DNA of 64,000 nucleotides from Zanthoxylum bungeanum (GCA_019454045.1 SKCR01007817.1:496001-560000); one strand, 5' to 3'. Shown: positions 1 through 10,328, counted from the first letter of the stretch. Made by a program: numbers and translations. The notes: generated by a model not told the origin, from the sequence alone.

Positions 1-319
1 ATCAACTTCAGTTGTTATTGTTTGAGGCGTCGCCTATATAAAACAGCAACAAAGGAATCCAAAAAAAAAAGAACTCGATTTCCATGCTTTAAAAAATAAA
101 TTAATCGGACAAGATGAAGTGTTAAAGTGATAATCAAAGCTTACACTTCAAATCGACAAACTGAAATACACCATCACCTTCATGGACATGACGATTCAGC
201 TTGAGATGGCGAGAGCGAGAGAGCAGCACAAGAGATAGAGTGACAACGAGAGATGAGAGGAGTGATGAGCGGGGGAGAGAGAGAGACCGAGAGATGAGGA
301 AAAATCTAGGGTTTTGTTT
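1..319. other. Unrecognised flanking sequence
   Basis: No gene, LTR or repeat boundary is recognised here. The stretch around 200-300 is a purine-rich GAGA run (AGAGAG and GAGAGA repeated). The short open frame starting at 201 is a by-product of that run. It may be host intergenic DNA or the interior of a decayed transposon. Confidence 0.4.
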
Positions 320-504
320 TAATTATAACGGTTCGGTTCGGTTTAATAGGTGCGGTTCAAATTCGCACTTAAACCGAACCGTAAACCATTTGGGGTGGGC
401 TAATCCGAACCGTAAACCGAACCGTTAGAAAAAAACCGTAAATTCGGTCTGGTTTGGTTCGGTTTGCGGTCTGGTTCGGTTCGGTTGGTTTTTTTGCCCA
501 CCCC
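320..504. mobile_element. hAT-like transposon end with CGGTTCGGTT subterminal repeats
   Basis: The motif CGGTTCGGTT and its complement AACCGAACCG occur many times in both orientations, ending in GCCCACCCCTA at 504-506. Short subterminal repeats running into a (T/C)AGGGGTGGGC terminus are typical of plant hAT non-autonomous elements. The matching left terminus was not found, so only one end is called. Confidence 0.35.
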
Positions 505-1006
505 TAGTGGCAACGTTTCGGGCCCGGTCTAAATCCGGCCCGAATTTAAAAAAAAAGAAAAAAAATTTCAAATACAATTTATATTATATTTTTTTGGTGA
601 TGCTTGCACCCAAACCAGTAAAACCAGCAGCATTGCCATGACATCCAGCTCCGAGGCAGGATGAGAGAGAGACGAGTGAGATTCAATCAAAGACGAGTGA
701 GACAAGTGAGAGAGACGAGTGATATTGAATCAAAGACGGGAGACGAGTGGGAGAGACATAGACGAGTGAGATTGAATCAACAATCAAAGAAATGTTGTGA
801 TTTATGAATTAGGTTTAGGTTAGGGCAGATGACTGGCTGAGAGTTTAAAAAAATTTAGAATTTTTTTTTTAATTTAAGCCTGGGCCAGGTCGGGCCCGGG
901 CTTAAATCGTTGAGCCCAACTCGAGCCCGAGCCCGAGCCGGGCTTCAGTCTCAAGGACCCGGCCCGTGTTTTTTTTAACCCGGGCCCGGGCTTTTCTGCC
1001 ACCCTT
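505..1006. mobile_element. Non-autonomous hAT-like element
   Basis: The left side begins near TAGTGGCAACG and runs into CGGGCCCGG. The right side runs through CGGGCCCGGGC into TGCCACCCTTA. Read inward, both ends give TGGCA followed by GGGCCCGG, an imperfect terminal inverted repeat. TAGTGGC occurs at 505-511 and again at 1005-1011, so it could be part of the target duplication; exact ends are uncertain. The interior holds no gene. At 668-790 a GACGAGTGAGATT-type unit is repeated about three times. Confidence 0.4.
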
Positions 1007-1144
1007 AGTGGCGTCCGATATGTTTAGCTCCTAGTTGTATCTGATAGAGAAGACAAGGTTAGGCATCGTTTTTTTGGAGAAAAAAAATAGAGGAAATTTG
1101 GAACGATGAAAATTTGGTATTCAAAAGGACACTTGCTGAATAGG

Positions 1145-1334
1145 TTAGGGATGTTAAATTTATCCGGATCAAGATTCTAAAAAATCTGGATCTATATTAA
1201 AAAATATAGATTTGGATATGAATTTTAAAGATATGTACGGATTCAGATCTGAATTCAACTGAATACCTTCATAGAGAATATCTGCATTCGGAACCAAATA
1301 TTTTTTTTGCCGATTCAGAATTTGTCGTCCCTAA
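1145..1334. mobile_element. Short MITE-like element, TTAGGGATG ends
   Basis: About 190 bp bounded by TTAGGGATG on the left and CGTCCCTAA on the right, an imperfect inverted repeat of about 9 bp. The interior is AT-rich with GGATC/GGATT motifs near each end and has no coding capacity. The ends match the TAGGGRYG termini common among small hAT-type elements. No clear 8-bp target duplication is visible, so the superfamily is a guess. Confidence 0.4.
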
Positions 1335-1440
1335 TCAATGTGTTGAATGATGTTAACGATGGACTCACTCATGGTCGGAGACATATACAAATTAGTGGAT
1401 ATGATATATGCACATAATTTAAAATATATTAAAATATAAT

Positions 1441-2087
1441 TGTTATTGATGAAAATAAGCTTATAGTGAGAATAGGCCGAATAAAGTAAAACAGGCCAAC
1501 TAGCGTAGGAAGACCAATAGAGAAAAAGCTCAGCACGTGAAACTCAGTACTAGCCTAAGCTCGCTCAACGCATACCCAATGACCTGGAGATCAACGATTG
1601 TCTATCTTTCCAAGAAACCGAGTTAGTTTCTCGTTGGTCGCGTTTATAACGAGGCCACATGGAACTACGAACGTCCCCAAATGATCAAGAATTCAATTAA
1701 AGGAACAAGATCACCATAAGTCAATTGTGCATCAAGAATCTCTCTCTTCAGTTTAAAATGGGAAAAAATCTCTGTAAATTAGGAATTTACAAGATAAAAC
1801 TATCCATACTTTATTTCTCATTAATGGCTATTTTATTTTGGAATCGTAACGCCCCTCTAATTTTATAAATAGAGAGGGTGAAAACATTGTAAATGGGATC
1901 TGGTTCCTTTATCTTCTTTACGTTAACATTAAACCCTAGAGAGAAGAATAAGCCTTCCATAGATTTTGTAACTCTATTAATAAAAGTGACTTGTGAACGT
2001 AGGCCTTTCTTAGTCGAACCACTTTAAAAATCGTGTGTTTTATATATTTTATCGGAACTCAGTGTTGATCGATTTTCACTGTCAACA
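1441..2087 (+). mobile_element. Element U: 5' LTR (Ty3/gypsy type)
   Basis: Starts TGTTATTGATG and ends TGTCAACA, giving the usual TG...CA limits, 647 bp. It contains a TATA box at 1864 and a polyadenylation-like AATAAAAG near 1979, in the right order for U3-R-U5. A primer-binding-like sequence follows directly. Gypsy-type Gag, protease and reverse transcriptase fragments follow downstream on the same strand, so I infer this is the 5' LTR of that old element. The 3' LTR lies outside the window. Confidence 0.6.
1864..1872 (+). promoter_or_regulatory. TATA box of the element U LTR
   Basis: TATAAATAG inside the LTR, about 115 bp before the AATAAA-like signal, placed as expected for an LTR core promoter. 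Confidence 0.5.
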
Positions 2088-2111
2088 TTTTGGTGCTAGA
2101 ATGAGGGCACC
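2088..2111 (+). other. Element U primer binding site region
   Basis: TTTTGGTGCTAGAATGAGGG directly follows the LTR end. TGGTGCTAGAA-GAGGG sequences follow the 5' LTR of several plant gypsy elements. I cannot name the tRNA with certainty. Confidence 0.5.
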
Positions 2112-2172
2112 CTTTGTACAGAGTCTCTTATGATTTCGATGGCAAATCCGTGAAGAAAAGGAAACAGCCGCG

Positions 2173-2349
2173 CTACTCCGAACACCAATTCAATTCAATG
2201 TCCATACAGCGGCTGCATACTTCATCATTTATATCGTATTTGTCACGCAGAGTTTGTTCATAAGCTTCAACACCATCAAAAGAAAACTCAGTATCCCCAA
2301 GTCTACAGCTACTTATGAAAACCCTTTTGTCATCATCTACGTACTCTCC
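2173..2349 (-). pseudogene. Unidentified protein fragment (possible captured exon)
   Basis: On the minus strand an open stretch of about 58 codons ends in a TAG stop at 2173-2175. It reads as a normal soluble protein, with residues such as EYVDDDKRVFISSCRLGD and DVCS-like cysteines near the end (EVCSRCMDIELNW). Just upstream on that strand is TTTTTGTAG, which would be an acceptable splice acceptor, so this could be the last exon of a gene. I do not recognise the family. It sits between the leader of element U and a Gag fragment, where gypsy Gag coding is expected on the other strand. It may therefore be a host exon carried in by a transposon or left by a rearrangement. It could also be chance. 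Confidence 0.25.
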
Positions 2350-2632
2350 CTACAAAAATCTCACAAGCATCTGAAGAATTTGTAAATGTTGCTCTGGTAT
2401 ATCTCCTCCTTGTTAACAATTTTGGAAGTTGGATGATTTGATCATTAGTGTTGAAAGGAGTGTACAAGTATATTAAATTAGTCCATAAAGTGGCGAAAAG
2501 AACACAACAATGTTTTGTAGCAAAAACATCTGTTTGCTTAAAACCGATGGTGGTTTTGATAGTGTATTTTCGTTTGTGAAAAGGGTCCTAGAGGTAATAT
2601 GCGTAGGAATCATTGCAGAGTCTGCTCTTGGC
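2350..2632. other. No recognisable feature
   Basis: AT-rich sequence without an open frame or recognisable repeat. It lies between the possible exon fragment and the hAT-like terminus, and may be intron or filler belonging to whatever was inserted in element U here. Confidence 0.3.
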
Positions 2633-2932
2633 TAAGGCGAGAGAGACGCCCGTCTATGGCCTCCAATTTTTTTTTGAGAGTTGAGTTGAGAGACTGAGAC
2701 ATGAGAGAGTGAGAGGGAATGACCGAATGACTGAATGAGGGATTTAGGGTTAATTTGTTCTGGTTTTTTTTTTTTTACCGGGTCTCGGGTACCCGGGTCC
2801 GGAATTGTCCGGACCCGCATCCAGACCCGGTATGATGCGGGTCCTCTAAAACAAGACCCGGATCCACAAATTTTTTAAGCGGATTCGGGTCTAACCAGAC
2901 CCGGGCCGGATCCGGATCTGCTTGCCATCCCT
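2633..2932. mobile_element. hAT-like transposon right end inserted in Gag of element U
   Basis: A GGGTCCGG/CCGGACCCG-rich block with inverted short repeats ends at TGCCATCCCTA, the complement of the TAGGGATGGCA hAT-type terminus. Immediately after it, Gag coding of element U begins, so the transposon interrupts that gene. The left end was not located. Confidence 0.4.
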
Positions 2933-3015
2933 AAGTTCTGTCACTACCATAATGGTATTGGGCATGCGACTGTGGACTGCTTCGGGCTAAAAGACGCTGT
3001 CAAATATTAAATAAG
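2933..3015 (+). pseudogene. gag: Element U: Gag zinc-knuckle fragment
   Basis: Translates to a CHYHNGIGHATVDC-type knuckle followed by GLKDAVKY. This is the CxxH...GHxTxxC...LKxxV pattern seen near the C-terminus of plant Tat-lineage Gag proteins, where it binds genomic RNA. The upstream side is cut by a hAT-like end. The downstream side is cut by a solo LTR, after which the same reading continues at 5824 (NGFFERLYDATQG). An in-frame TAA near 3008 shows decay. It is one exon-like piece of a single Gag-Pol now spread from 2933 to 18546. Confidence 0.75.
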
Positions 3016-3020
3016 AATGG

Positions 3021-5818
3021 TGTAGGCATTGCATTTTTGCATATCAGCCCAATGATGAGCCTCGAATGGAGGCACTACTTTTTAGTTGCAGAAGTTGCGG
3101 AAAGCGGTCGTCGGAAGGGAAAAGTCAAGAATTTACATTTTTATTGGATTCAGTTCACTCGTTCATGATTCGTGTTCGCTCATTCGGTCTCAATTTCAAA
3201 ATTTATCCTCGGCCCGGTTCAGAAAAATACCCCATCCACCACCTTTCATAAAATAACAAATAATTTCCCTCCATTTTTCTAATATCCCACGTGAACTACC
3301 CCATTTCCACTTTCCAAACCACAAAGCAACAAAAACCCATGCACTGCCCATTCTCACCTCACCCATACACTGCCAACCCATGCCATCCTCCATTATCTTC
3401 CTCACTCATTGCAAACAAACAAAGCTCTCTCTCGCCTAAACAGACCTCACCCATACTCTCTCATGATCGCTGACTCTCGACCAGACCTCATCCACTCTCT
3501 CCATCATCTTCCACCTTCACGCCGAGCCAACAAAAAACCCTGAAAAAGCCCTCCTTCACTAATCACACCTTACACAGCCCCCTCCCCTAAACCCTACGCA
3601 CACACTCACCCAAAGCCAGAATCACTCCCCACTCACCAACCCATAACTGACGCCACAACAACTATCACTGAGGATCACTCTCAAGGCCTGGACCCTTCAC
3701 CACCATTCTCGGCTGGGCATCATATCATCATCATGATCACGGCATCATCTTGAAACCAAACTGCAACCCTTGATCTTCATCATCTTGATCAACTTTCATC
3801 ATCAAAAACACCCACTGCATACGGCATCATCAACCCTAAGACACCATCTTCATCACGGCTGATCATCATCGAACCTTCATGTAGCCGAGCTCCTCAAGCC
3901 ACTGCCTTCATGCACAGCAAACACCCTTCACTGCCGAGCCTCAAACGCATGAACTAGCCCTGACCTTCACTTGCCATGATCATCATCAACCCTTAATGCA
4001 CACAGCAGCTCTCGGCATCACCATAAACACCATCAGCTCGCCACCCTAACCAAGAACCAAGCCTTAAAAGACAACCCACTGCCGAGAGGAGCAACTTGAA
4101 CCAACTCTTGATCCTCTATAAACAAATGATCATCAACAGCCCCTGGACCAACTGACTTTCACGTAAACCCTCCACAAACTGCACCATTTACCACCGAGAA
4201 CCAGCCACTGCGCTGCTCACCAACCCCTCACTTCATTGCCGAGAACCAGCACCTCCATACACTGCCAAGAAGACCCCATGCACTGATCAAACAAAGGATA
4301 ATTCACGCACCATTTGGAACCCCTCACATTCACTGCCCCTTGAAGCCACTTAGCTCTCACGCCTAAACTCCCTGGAACCAGTCCATACACGCCCATCAGC
4401 CGTATCCTCACGTCCCTTGTAGATCGTAGGAGCTCACTCTCACGTCCACTGAAAAAGAAGAAAACAAACCAGTTCATATCTCTCTCTATTCCTTGATCAT
4501 CATGCCTCCCTAAGCCTCTCGAAACCCTCAAGTATACTGCAACCCTAAACCAGACGTAAACAGCTGCGCACATACCACTCAACCCATTAACCACGTGAAG
4601 CAGACCATAAGCCGTGAACCCCCAACGAACTGCCTCCTCCTTGACCGAGACAACCACACACGTACCCCTTTGCCGACAATAAACACAGCTCCCTAATTAT
4701 ACATGCACACTGACCGTGATCCAAAATAACCCTAGCCGCTGACCGTGAAGAACCCTTGTAAACCCTAGCCAAAACCGAAGCCTAAACAACCCAAAAACCG
4801 AGACAGAAATGACTCAAAAATAATCCAAGAGAGAGAATGAGAATTTGAGTTAAAAAAACAGAGAGAAAAATAGGGAAAACGGTCAGAGAAAACCGCGAGT
4901 AAAAACGGACAAAACAGTAGAAACAACGGAACAGTGAAAACGGTGGAAACAGTGAACCTGTGAGAAAACGGAGAAAAACAGTGAAAACAGGGGACCCGTT
5001 GAAAACGGACAAAACAGTGGAAACAGCGGACCAGTGAAAACAGTCGAAACGACATCCCTTCCGGCACCGTGGAACGCACTCCCGGAAAGCGACTTAAAAG
5101 GTAAGACCTGAGGGCACCCTTTTATTTATTATCCTTTATTTTTAGTTATTTTATTATTTTATTTCGCATGAGTATTGTGAATGAGTGTATGATGTGATTT
5201 CGGGTGAATGAAATATGTGTTCTTTTTGTGGTATATTGGATGGAAACCCGGACATAAATTCCATTGCCGAATCCGAATGGACGGTAATATGGTTTGCACT
5301 CGGGATACAATGCCCCGTACCACTTGAAAGATTCATATGTTTCATTCCACTCAAACTTGTATGTGAGCATGATTAGGCTATTAGAATGTTATTTTTATTT
5401 TGGGCATGACTTTAGTTATTTACCTTTTGTATTAGGAATTTAAATTAAGGCATGTTTAGATTACTATGTATGTAGCATGTTTGATTTGTGATGTCGGATG
5501 TTTGCCGTTATGAAAAGTTCACTGTTGAAGCATGCGAACCTAGAATTTAGACTACTTTGACCAACATGTATGTTGAGTAGACTTGGTTAATATTGCACAA
5601 ATCCATTCATTACAAACGACATAAGTAAGGGACCATTCCGAACCCAACGGTTTGAGGTCTTCCCTTGCGAGGGGTGAGTGCGGCCTTAAATCATTTTCCC
5701 GGTTCACACCGGGTGGCGACTCCATTTTATTTCTCCGGTTTAGTCCCCCGCGGGCTACTCCGTACTCCCGACCGGGCCGCGAGCCCGGAACAGCGTCGCC
5801 CAGCTCCTGTGTCCTACA
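3021..5818 (+). mobile_element. Solo LTR related to element T (TSD AATGG)
   Basis: Begins TGTAGGCATTGCATTTTTGC, like the LTRs of element T, and ends TGTGTCCTACA. It is flanked by the same 5 bp, AATGG, at 3016-3020 and 5819-5823, so it is an LTR left after recombination removed the rest of an element. The first ~100 bp and last ~200 bp align with the T LTRs, and a ~98-bp inner module (5230-5327) is shared. The middle (3300-5100) is quite different: C-rich, CATCATCATC-type sequence, then a GAAAACGG/AAACAGTG-rich stretch. A possible TATA motif (CTCTATAAAC) lies at 4115. The 2,798-bp length compares with 3.77 kb in T, partly because the T tandem arrays are absent. Confidence 0.9.
5230..5327 (+). 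repeat. Conserved ~98-bp LTR module (solo LTR copy)
   Basis: Runs from GGTATATTGGATGGAAACCC to CCGTACCACTTG. It aligns without large gaps with two copies in each T LTR, although flanking sequence does not align. Confidence 0.8.
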
Positions 5819-5823
5819 AATGG

Positions 5824-6525
5824 GTTTTTTGAGAGATTATATGATGCGACCCAGGGGACGATCACAACAACGCAACGACTAACACAACCTCGACAGCAAC
5901 AACAAGGCGGAACCTTGCAAGAACAAGGACGAACCTTGCAAGAATAAGGCCCATTTAATAAAACCATCAACACAATCCATGAGGGTCCACATAATACGAG
6001 TCATCAAAAAAACCCATACTCGATACGTCATGGAAGCGGCATGTCCACCAATGACTTTTATGTCGGCCAAGAGAGACCTTATTAGTTTATGATACTCGAA
6101 GGGATAAATTTTGGAGCGGAGGATGCCCACGGTGTGTATTGGCAACATAAGGATACCATTATCATCAAAATAATAGTAGGTAACATCGACATGCGACATG
6201 TGATGATAGACAATGAATCTCAATGAATGTGCTCTTCAATAGTGCATACGATCAGATAGATTTGGGACCTGAGCACCTAAAGCTCGCTCCTGAGCCACTT
6301 TATGGGTTCAGATGAGACTTTATAATACCAAGAGGCATGATCACACTACCTCTAACTCTAGGTAAGCCCGGAAGGTTTGCGCCAAACTAGCCGACTTCCT
6401 AGTGATTGATTACGCGTCGACATACAATGCGATATCACAACTGCCTACTCTGAATGATTTGGAAGTTGTCCCATCCACGCGATACTTATGTGCGAAATTC
6501 TAAACTCAAAAGGAGGACGTATGTG
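5824..6525 (+). pseudogene. Element U: Gag C-terminus and aspartic protease
   Basis: Reading the + strand with frame changes gives a Gag tail (GFFERLYDATQG), then a linker, then a retropepsin. Signatures in order are DAHGVYWQHKDTIIIKI, the active-site neighbourhood MRHVMIDNES at about 6195-6224 (D-N-E where a D-S/N-G triad is expected, so probably dead), LAPEPLYGF at about 6280, IIPRGMITLPLTLG, and DYASTYNAISQLPTLND near 6405-6450. This order and wording are characteristic of Tat-lineage gypsy proteases, which free Gag, reverse transcriptase and integrase from the polyprotein. Several stops are present. The coding ends at 6530, where T inserted, and resumes at 18287. Confidence 0.75.
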
Positions 6526-7232
6526 GTTAGTGTAGGCATTGCATTTTTGCATGTGAAACCCGATGATGAGTCTCAGTTGGAGGCACTACCTTTTAAGTCA
6601 CGGAAGCCGCGGGAAACGGACGTCGGAAGGGGAAATTCAGGATGAGTATGCTATCAAAGTCGTTTCACGTGTTCACTGTTTTCGTTCGTGCTGCGTTCTT
6701 AAACGCGTTCGAACATCAGGCAGATTGCGACCGTTCGTGTCGCGTTCGAATTGGCGTTCGAACGGTATCGGTATTTCTGGATTTGCTGTTAGCCTCATGA
6801 CCCGAGCCCATTTAGCCCACATGCACCCTAGCCTAGCCCAAGCCCACTTAAAACACACCCAAATTAAATTAAATATTAAGTTAAATATTAATTAGATAAT
6901 GTAATTAAATAAAATAATTAATTAAGTCATATACCAAATTAAATAAAACAAATAAAATCTAAATAATCACCTACCAAAATAATAAAAATTTTACCAAACA
7001 TAAAATAAGTATATGCCTAATATAAACTAATCAAATATAATCATTCCTAACTAAATAATATATTTACCAATCTAAAATATTTGACTTCCTAATCAACACC
7101 AATCTAATCTTGTAACTTCCTAATTTATAATATTTTGTCCCCCCTCAATCTTGTGCATGCCTTTCTTGAGAAGCCTAAATTAGAAACCAAGATCCTATTC
7201 CTTGTGGGACAAGATGAAGCCCTAGCCATTCT

Positions 7233-7240
7233 CTATATAA
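7233..7240 (+). promoter_or_regulatory. TATA box of the T 5' LTR
   Basis: CTCTATATAAG, about 700 bp into the LTR, followed by a pyrimidine-rich CTCTCTCTAG stretch; the same site occurs at 15221 in the 3' LTR (TATATAAG). A plausible LTR core promoter. Confidence 0.55.
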
Positions 7241-8010
7241 GCAACCACCACCCAAAGCCTCTCCTCCTCTCTCTAGTTCACGTTTTTCACAAGCAAAAGA
7301 AGCCAAAATTTTGTCCACTCTCCATTCTCTCAAGTTCACACATACTGCAAAGAAATAACACAAAAATCCTCTTCATCTCCTTCCCCTAATCACCGAAAAT
7401 CATACTTCCATACAGCAGATATACACGCCCAAAACAGCAGCAAAACGACCTTAAAATAGTAGCCCGAAATCACCTTAAAACAGCAGCAAAAATACCCCAA
7501 AGCAGCCCCTAAATCACCTAAACCAGTAACTAAAAAACTGTACTTTTAATCCTTAAAATAGTAACTAAAAAACTGCACTTAAAGCCTTCAAAAAACACCC
7601 AAAAACAGTCCATTAAAACACCAAAACAGTGACTTGAACAGCAAGCAGAAATACAGAGGAAACAGTAGCAAAGTGGAGGCCAAACAAAAGCAAAACGGAG
7701 GCCAAACAGCAAGCAAAACGGAGGCAAAACAGTGAGCCAAGACGCTAAACCAGTGAACCAGAGAAGTAGCGGTGTGATAACCCTTCCGACGGCCGTGAAA
7801 CGTGAGTTCGAAAGTCGACATAAAAGGTTAGACCTGAGGGTATTTTCCACCTTCATTTTCTGTTTTATTTGTATTATTTATTGAATATTGCTTGCATGAT
7901 TGTTATGGTGAAATGCATGATTGTGGCCCTTGAGTAGATAAATATGCATGGATTATGAGATATGGTATGTTGTGGCTTTGGAATAAAACGAAAAATGTGT
8001 AAACTCTCGC

Positions 8011-8109
8011 GGTATATCGGATGGAAACCCGGACATAAATTTCATAGCCGATTCCGAATGGACGGTAGTATGATCTGTACTCGGGATACAACTCCACGTA
8101 CCGCTTGAG
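8011..8109 (+). repeat. Conserved LTR module, copy 1 of the T 5' LTR
   Basis: GGTATATCGGATGGAAACCC ... GTACCGCTTGAG. Nearly the same sequence recurs at 9773-9870 in the same LTR. Confidence 0.85.
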
Positions 8110-8186
8110 TAAATGACGCTTTCTTTTGTCTTATATTGCTTTGATTTATTTATTTTTCGTCATTTGAGTTCTGCATGTTACTTTTG

Positions 8187-9035
8187 TATGCGTGATTCAA
8201 TCGAGCGCATGGGCTTAGTAAGTGCGATGAAAGGTCCTTCCTACTTGGAGGGGTTAAAATCCTTTACCACGATGCTTTGCCGCGCCGGTTGATGTGTGTT
8301 CGGTTGAATGCAAGATACGTTCAATCGGGCATACTAAGTTTGATATTATTGTTTTTTAATTCTTTGTATGCATGATTCAATCGAGCGCATGGGCTTAGTA
8401 AGTGCGATGAAAGGTCCCCTACTTGGAGGGGTTAAAATCCTTTACCACGATGCTTTGCCGCACCGGTTGATGTGTGTTCGGTTGAATGCAAGATACGTTC
8501 AATCAGGCATACTAAGTTTGATATTATTGTTTTTTAATTCTTTGTATGCACGATTCAATCGAGCGCATTGGCTTAGTAAGTGCGATGAAAGGTCCCCTAT
8601 TTGGAGGGGTTAAAATCCTTTACCACGATGCTTTGCCGCACCGGTTGATGTGTGTTCGGTTGAATGCAAGATACGTTCAATCAGGCATACTAAGTTTGAT
8701 ATTATTGTTTTTAATTCTTTGTATGCATGATTCAATCGAGCGCATGGGCTTAGTAAGTGCGATGAAAGATCCCCTATTTGGAGGGGTTAAAATCCTTTAC
8801 CACGATGTTTTGCCGCGCCGATTGATGTGTGTTCGGTTGAATGCAAGATAAGTTCAATCGGACATACTAAGTTTGATATTATTGTTTTTTTAATTCTTTG
8901 TATGCATGACTCAATTGAGCGCATGGGCTTAGTTAGTGCGATGGAAGGTCCCCTATTTGGAGGGGTTAAAACTCTTTACCACGATGCTTTGCCGCGCCGA
9001 TTGGTGTATACTCGATTGGATGCGAGATGAGTTCA
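8187..9035 (+). repeat. Five tandem ~179-bp units in the T 5' LTR
   Basis: Units begin TATGCATGATTCAATCGAGC at 8187, 8367, 8545, 8722 and 8901 (spacing 177-180 bp). Each contains GGCTTAGTAAGTGCGATG, a TTGGAGGGGTTAAAA stretch and TTGATGTGTGTTCGG. The similar protein-like frames through this array are repeat artefacts. Confidence 0.92.
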
Positions 9036-9091
9036 ATCGGATACGTGAGGTCCCACATTGTGGATTTGTTTGTCTATGAATGTGTTGCATG

Positions 9092-9570
9092 CATCAGGTT
9101 TGGTTCCGTTCGAACGCGTTCTCGAACGCCACACGAACGTGAACCTTCTGTTTACCATTCGAACGCGTTCTCAAACGCTACGCGAACGCACACGCATTTT
9201 CTTAGTTTCATTATGCATCAGGTCTGGTTTCGTTCGAACGCGTTCTCGAACGTCACACGAACGTGAACCTTCTGTTTACCGTTCAAACGCGTTCTCAAAC
9301 ACTACGTGAACGCGCACGCATTTTCTTAGTTTCATCATGCATCAGGTCTGGTTCCGTTCGAACACATTCTCGAACGCCACACGAACGTGAACCTTCTGTT
9401 TACCGTTCGTACGCGTTCTCAAACGCTACGCGAATGCACACGTATTTTTTTGTGTTTCATGCATCAGGTCTGGCTCCGTTCGAACGTGTTCCCGAACGCT
9501 ATATGAACGCGAACCTTCTGTTTACCGTTCGAACGCATTCTCGAACGCTACGCGAATGCGCACCCACTGA
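9092..9570 (+). repeat. Four tandem ~123-bp units rich in CGTTCGAACG
   Basis: Units begin CATCAGGTCTGG at 9092, 9216, 9340 and 9462. Each contains two palindromic CGTTCGAACG-like blocks with CGAACGC spacers, able to form small hairpins. The same array is at 17067-17545 in the 3' LTR. Confidence 0.9.
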
Positions 9571-9772
9571 ACTGAGTCCTTTTCATCAGATTTCATACAT
9601 AATTGTTCCTAGTAGTTATCCCTTCGTATGATGAATCTGATTGCTTCTCTGTGTTACGCAAGATTGTGTAGGTATCATTCATCTGTATTCCTTACATGTA
9701 TGAGTACAATGTGTTTAACGTATTACAATTCATATATCCATGTCATGATAGCATTTGAGTATTATTTCTCGT

Positions 9773-9870
9773 GGTATATCGGATGGAAACCCAGACATAA
9801 ATTCCATAGCCGATTCCGAATGGACGGTAGTACGGTCTGTACTTGGGATACAATTCCACGTACCACTTGG
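9773..9870 (+). repeat. Conserved LTR module, copy 2 of the T 5' LTR
   Basis: GGTATATCGGATGGAAACCC ... CGTACCACTTGG. It differs from copy 1 at scattered positions only. Confidence 0.85.
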
Positions 9871-10307
9871 AAAAGTGCTCACATGAGTGTGCTTGTGTTT
9901 TTTTTGAATACAATATGCCAATGAAGTCGTATGTTCGTTGCTACTTTGATGTATTTTCAAGCATGCAATCTTAGATGTGAAATATATGTAAATTCAGGTG
10001 TAAGTTTTATTTTTGTGCATATGGATTTAGAAGCATGATACTCTTGGAAATAAGTGTTACTTAAGCTTGATTAAATTATTACACAAATCCTTTCATTACA
10101 AGTGACATAAGTAAGAGACCATTCCGAACCCAGCGGTTTGACGTCTTCCCTTGCGAGGGGTGAGTGCGGCCTTAAATCTCATTTTCCCGGTTCACACCGG
10201 GTGGCGACTCCATTATTCTCTGGTTTAGTCCCCCGTGGCTACTCCGTACTCCCAACCGGGCCGCGAGCCCGGGACAGCATGCGTCGCCCAGGTTTCTGTG
10301 TCCCACA

Positions 10308-10328
10308 GTCTGGCGACTCCATTGGGGA
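10308..10328 (+). other. Element T primer binding site
   Basis: GTCTGGCGACTCCATTGGGG directly follows the LTR end. TGGCGACTCC-type sites are used by Tat/Ogre-like elements. tRNA-Arg is the likely primer but was not checked. The first 13 bases of the site also occur inside U5 at 10202. Confidence 0.7.

Larger units (their letters stand above)
6531..10307 (+). mobile_element. Element T: 5' LTR (3,777 bp)
   Basis: U3 is short. A TATA box at 7233 implies that transcription starts near 7265, leaving about 3 kb for R and U5, which is unusually long. U3 carries TTCGAACG-type motifs (6660-6775) and a very AT-rich block (6855-7090). R/U5 contains, in order: CAGCAGCAAAACGG-rich sequence (7400-7760), the conserved module (8011-8109), five ~179-bp tandem units (8187-9035), four ~123-bp units rich in CGTTCGAACG (9092-9570), a second module copy (9773-9870), and a GC-richer terminus (10130-10307). 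Confidence 0.92.

Noticed and set aside
3600..4080. CATCATCATC-rich stretch as a coding microsatellite gene
   Set aside because: Stops in all frames and a position inside a solo LTR.
4217..5079. Minus-strand frames of 104-146 codons in the solo LTR
   Set aside because: Lie in low-complexity GAAAACGG/AAACAGTG sequence, overlap each other in different frames, and lack recognisable domains.
8368..9631. Series of similar ~60-190-residue open frames (HDSIERMGLVSAMKG-type and FERVLERHTN-type)
   Set aside because: They follow the period of LTR tandem repeats in several frames and recur in the other LTR; no ATG context, domain or codon signal.
10120..10307. rRNA or tRNA gene because of the GC-rich, hairpin-forming CCGGTTCACACCGG block
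   Set aside because: No cloverleaf or rRNA signature; it is the conserved U5 end, present in three LTR copies.
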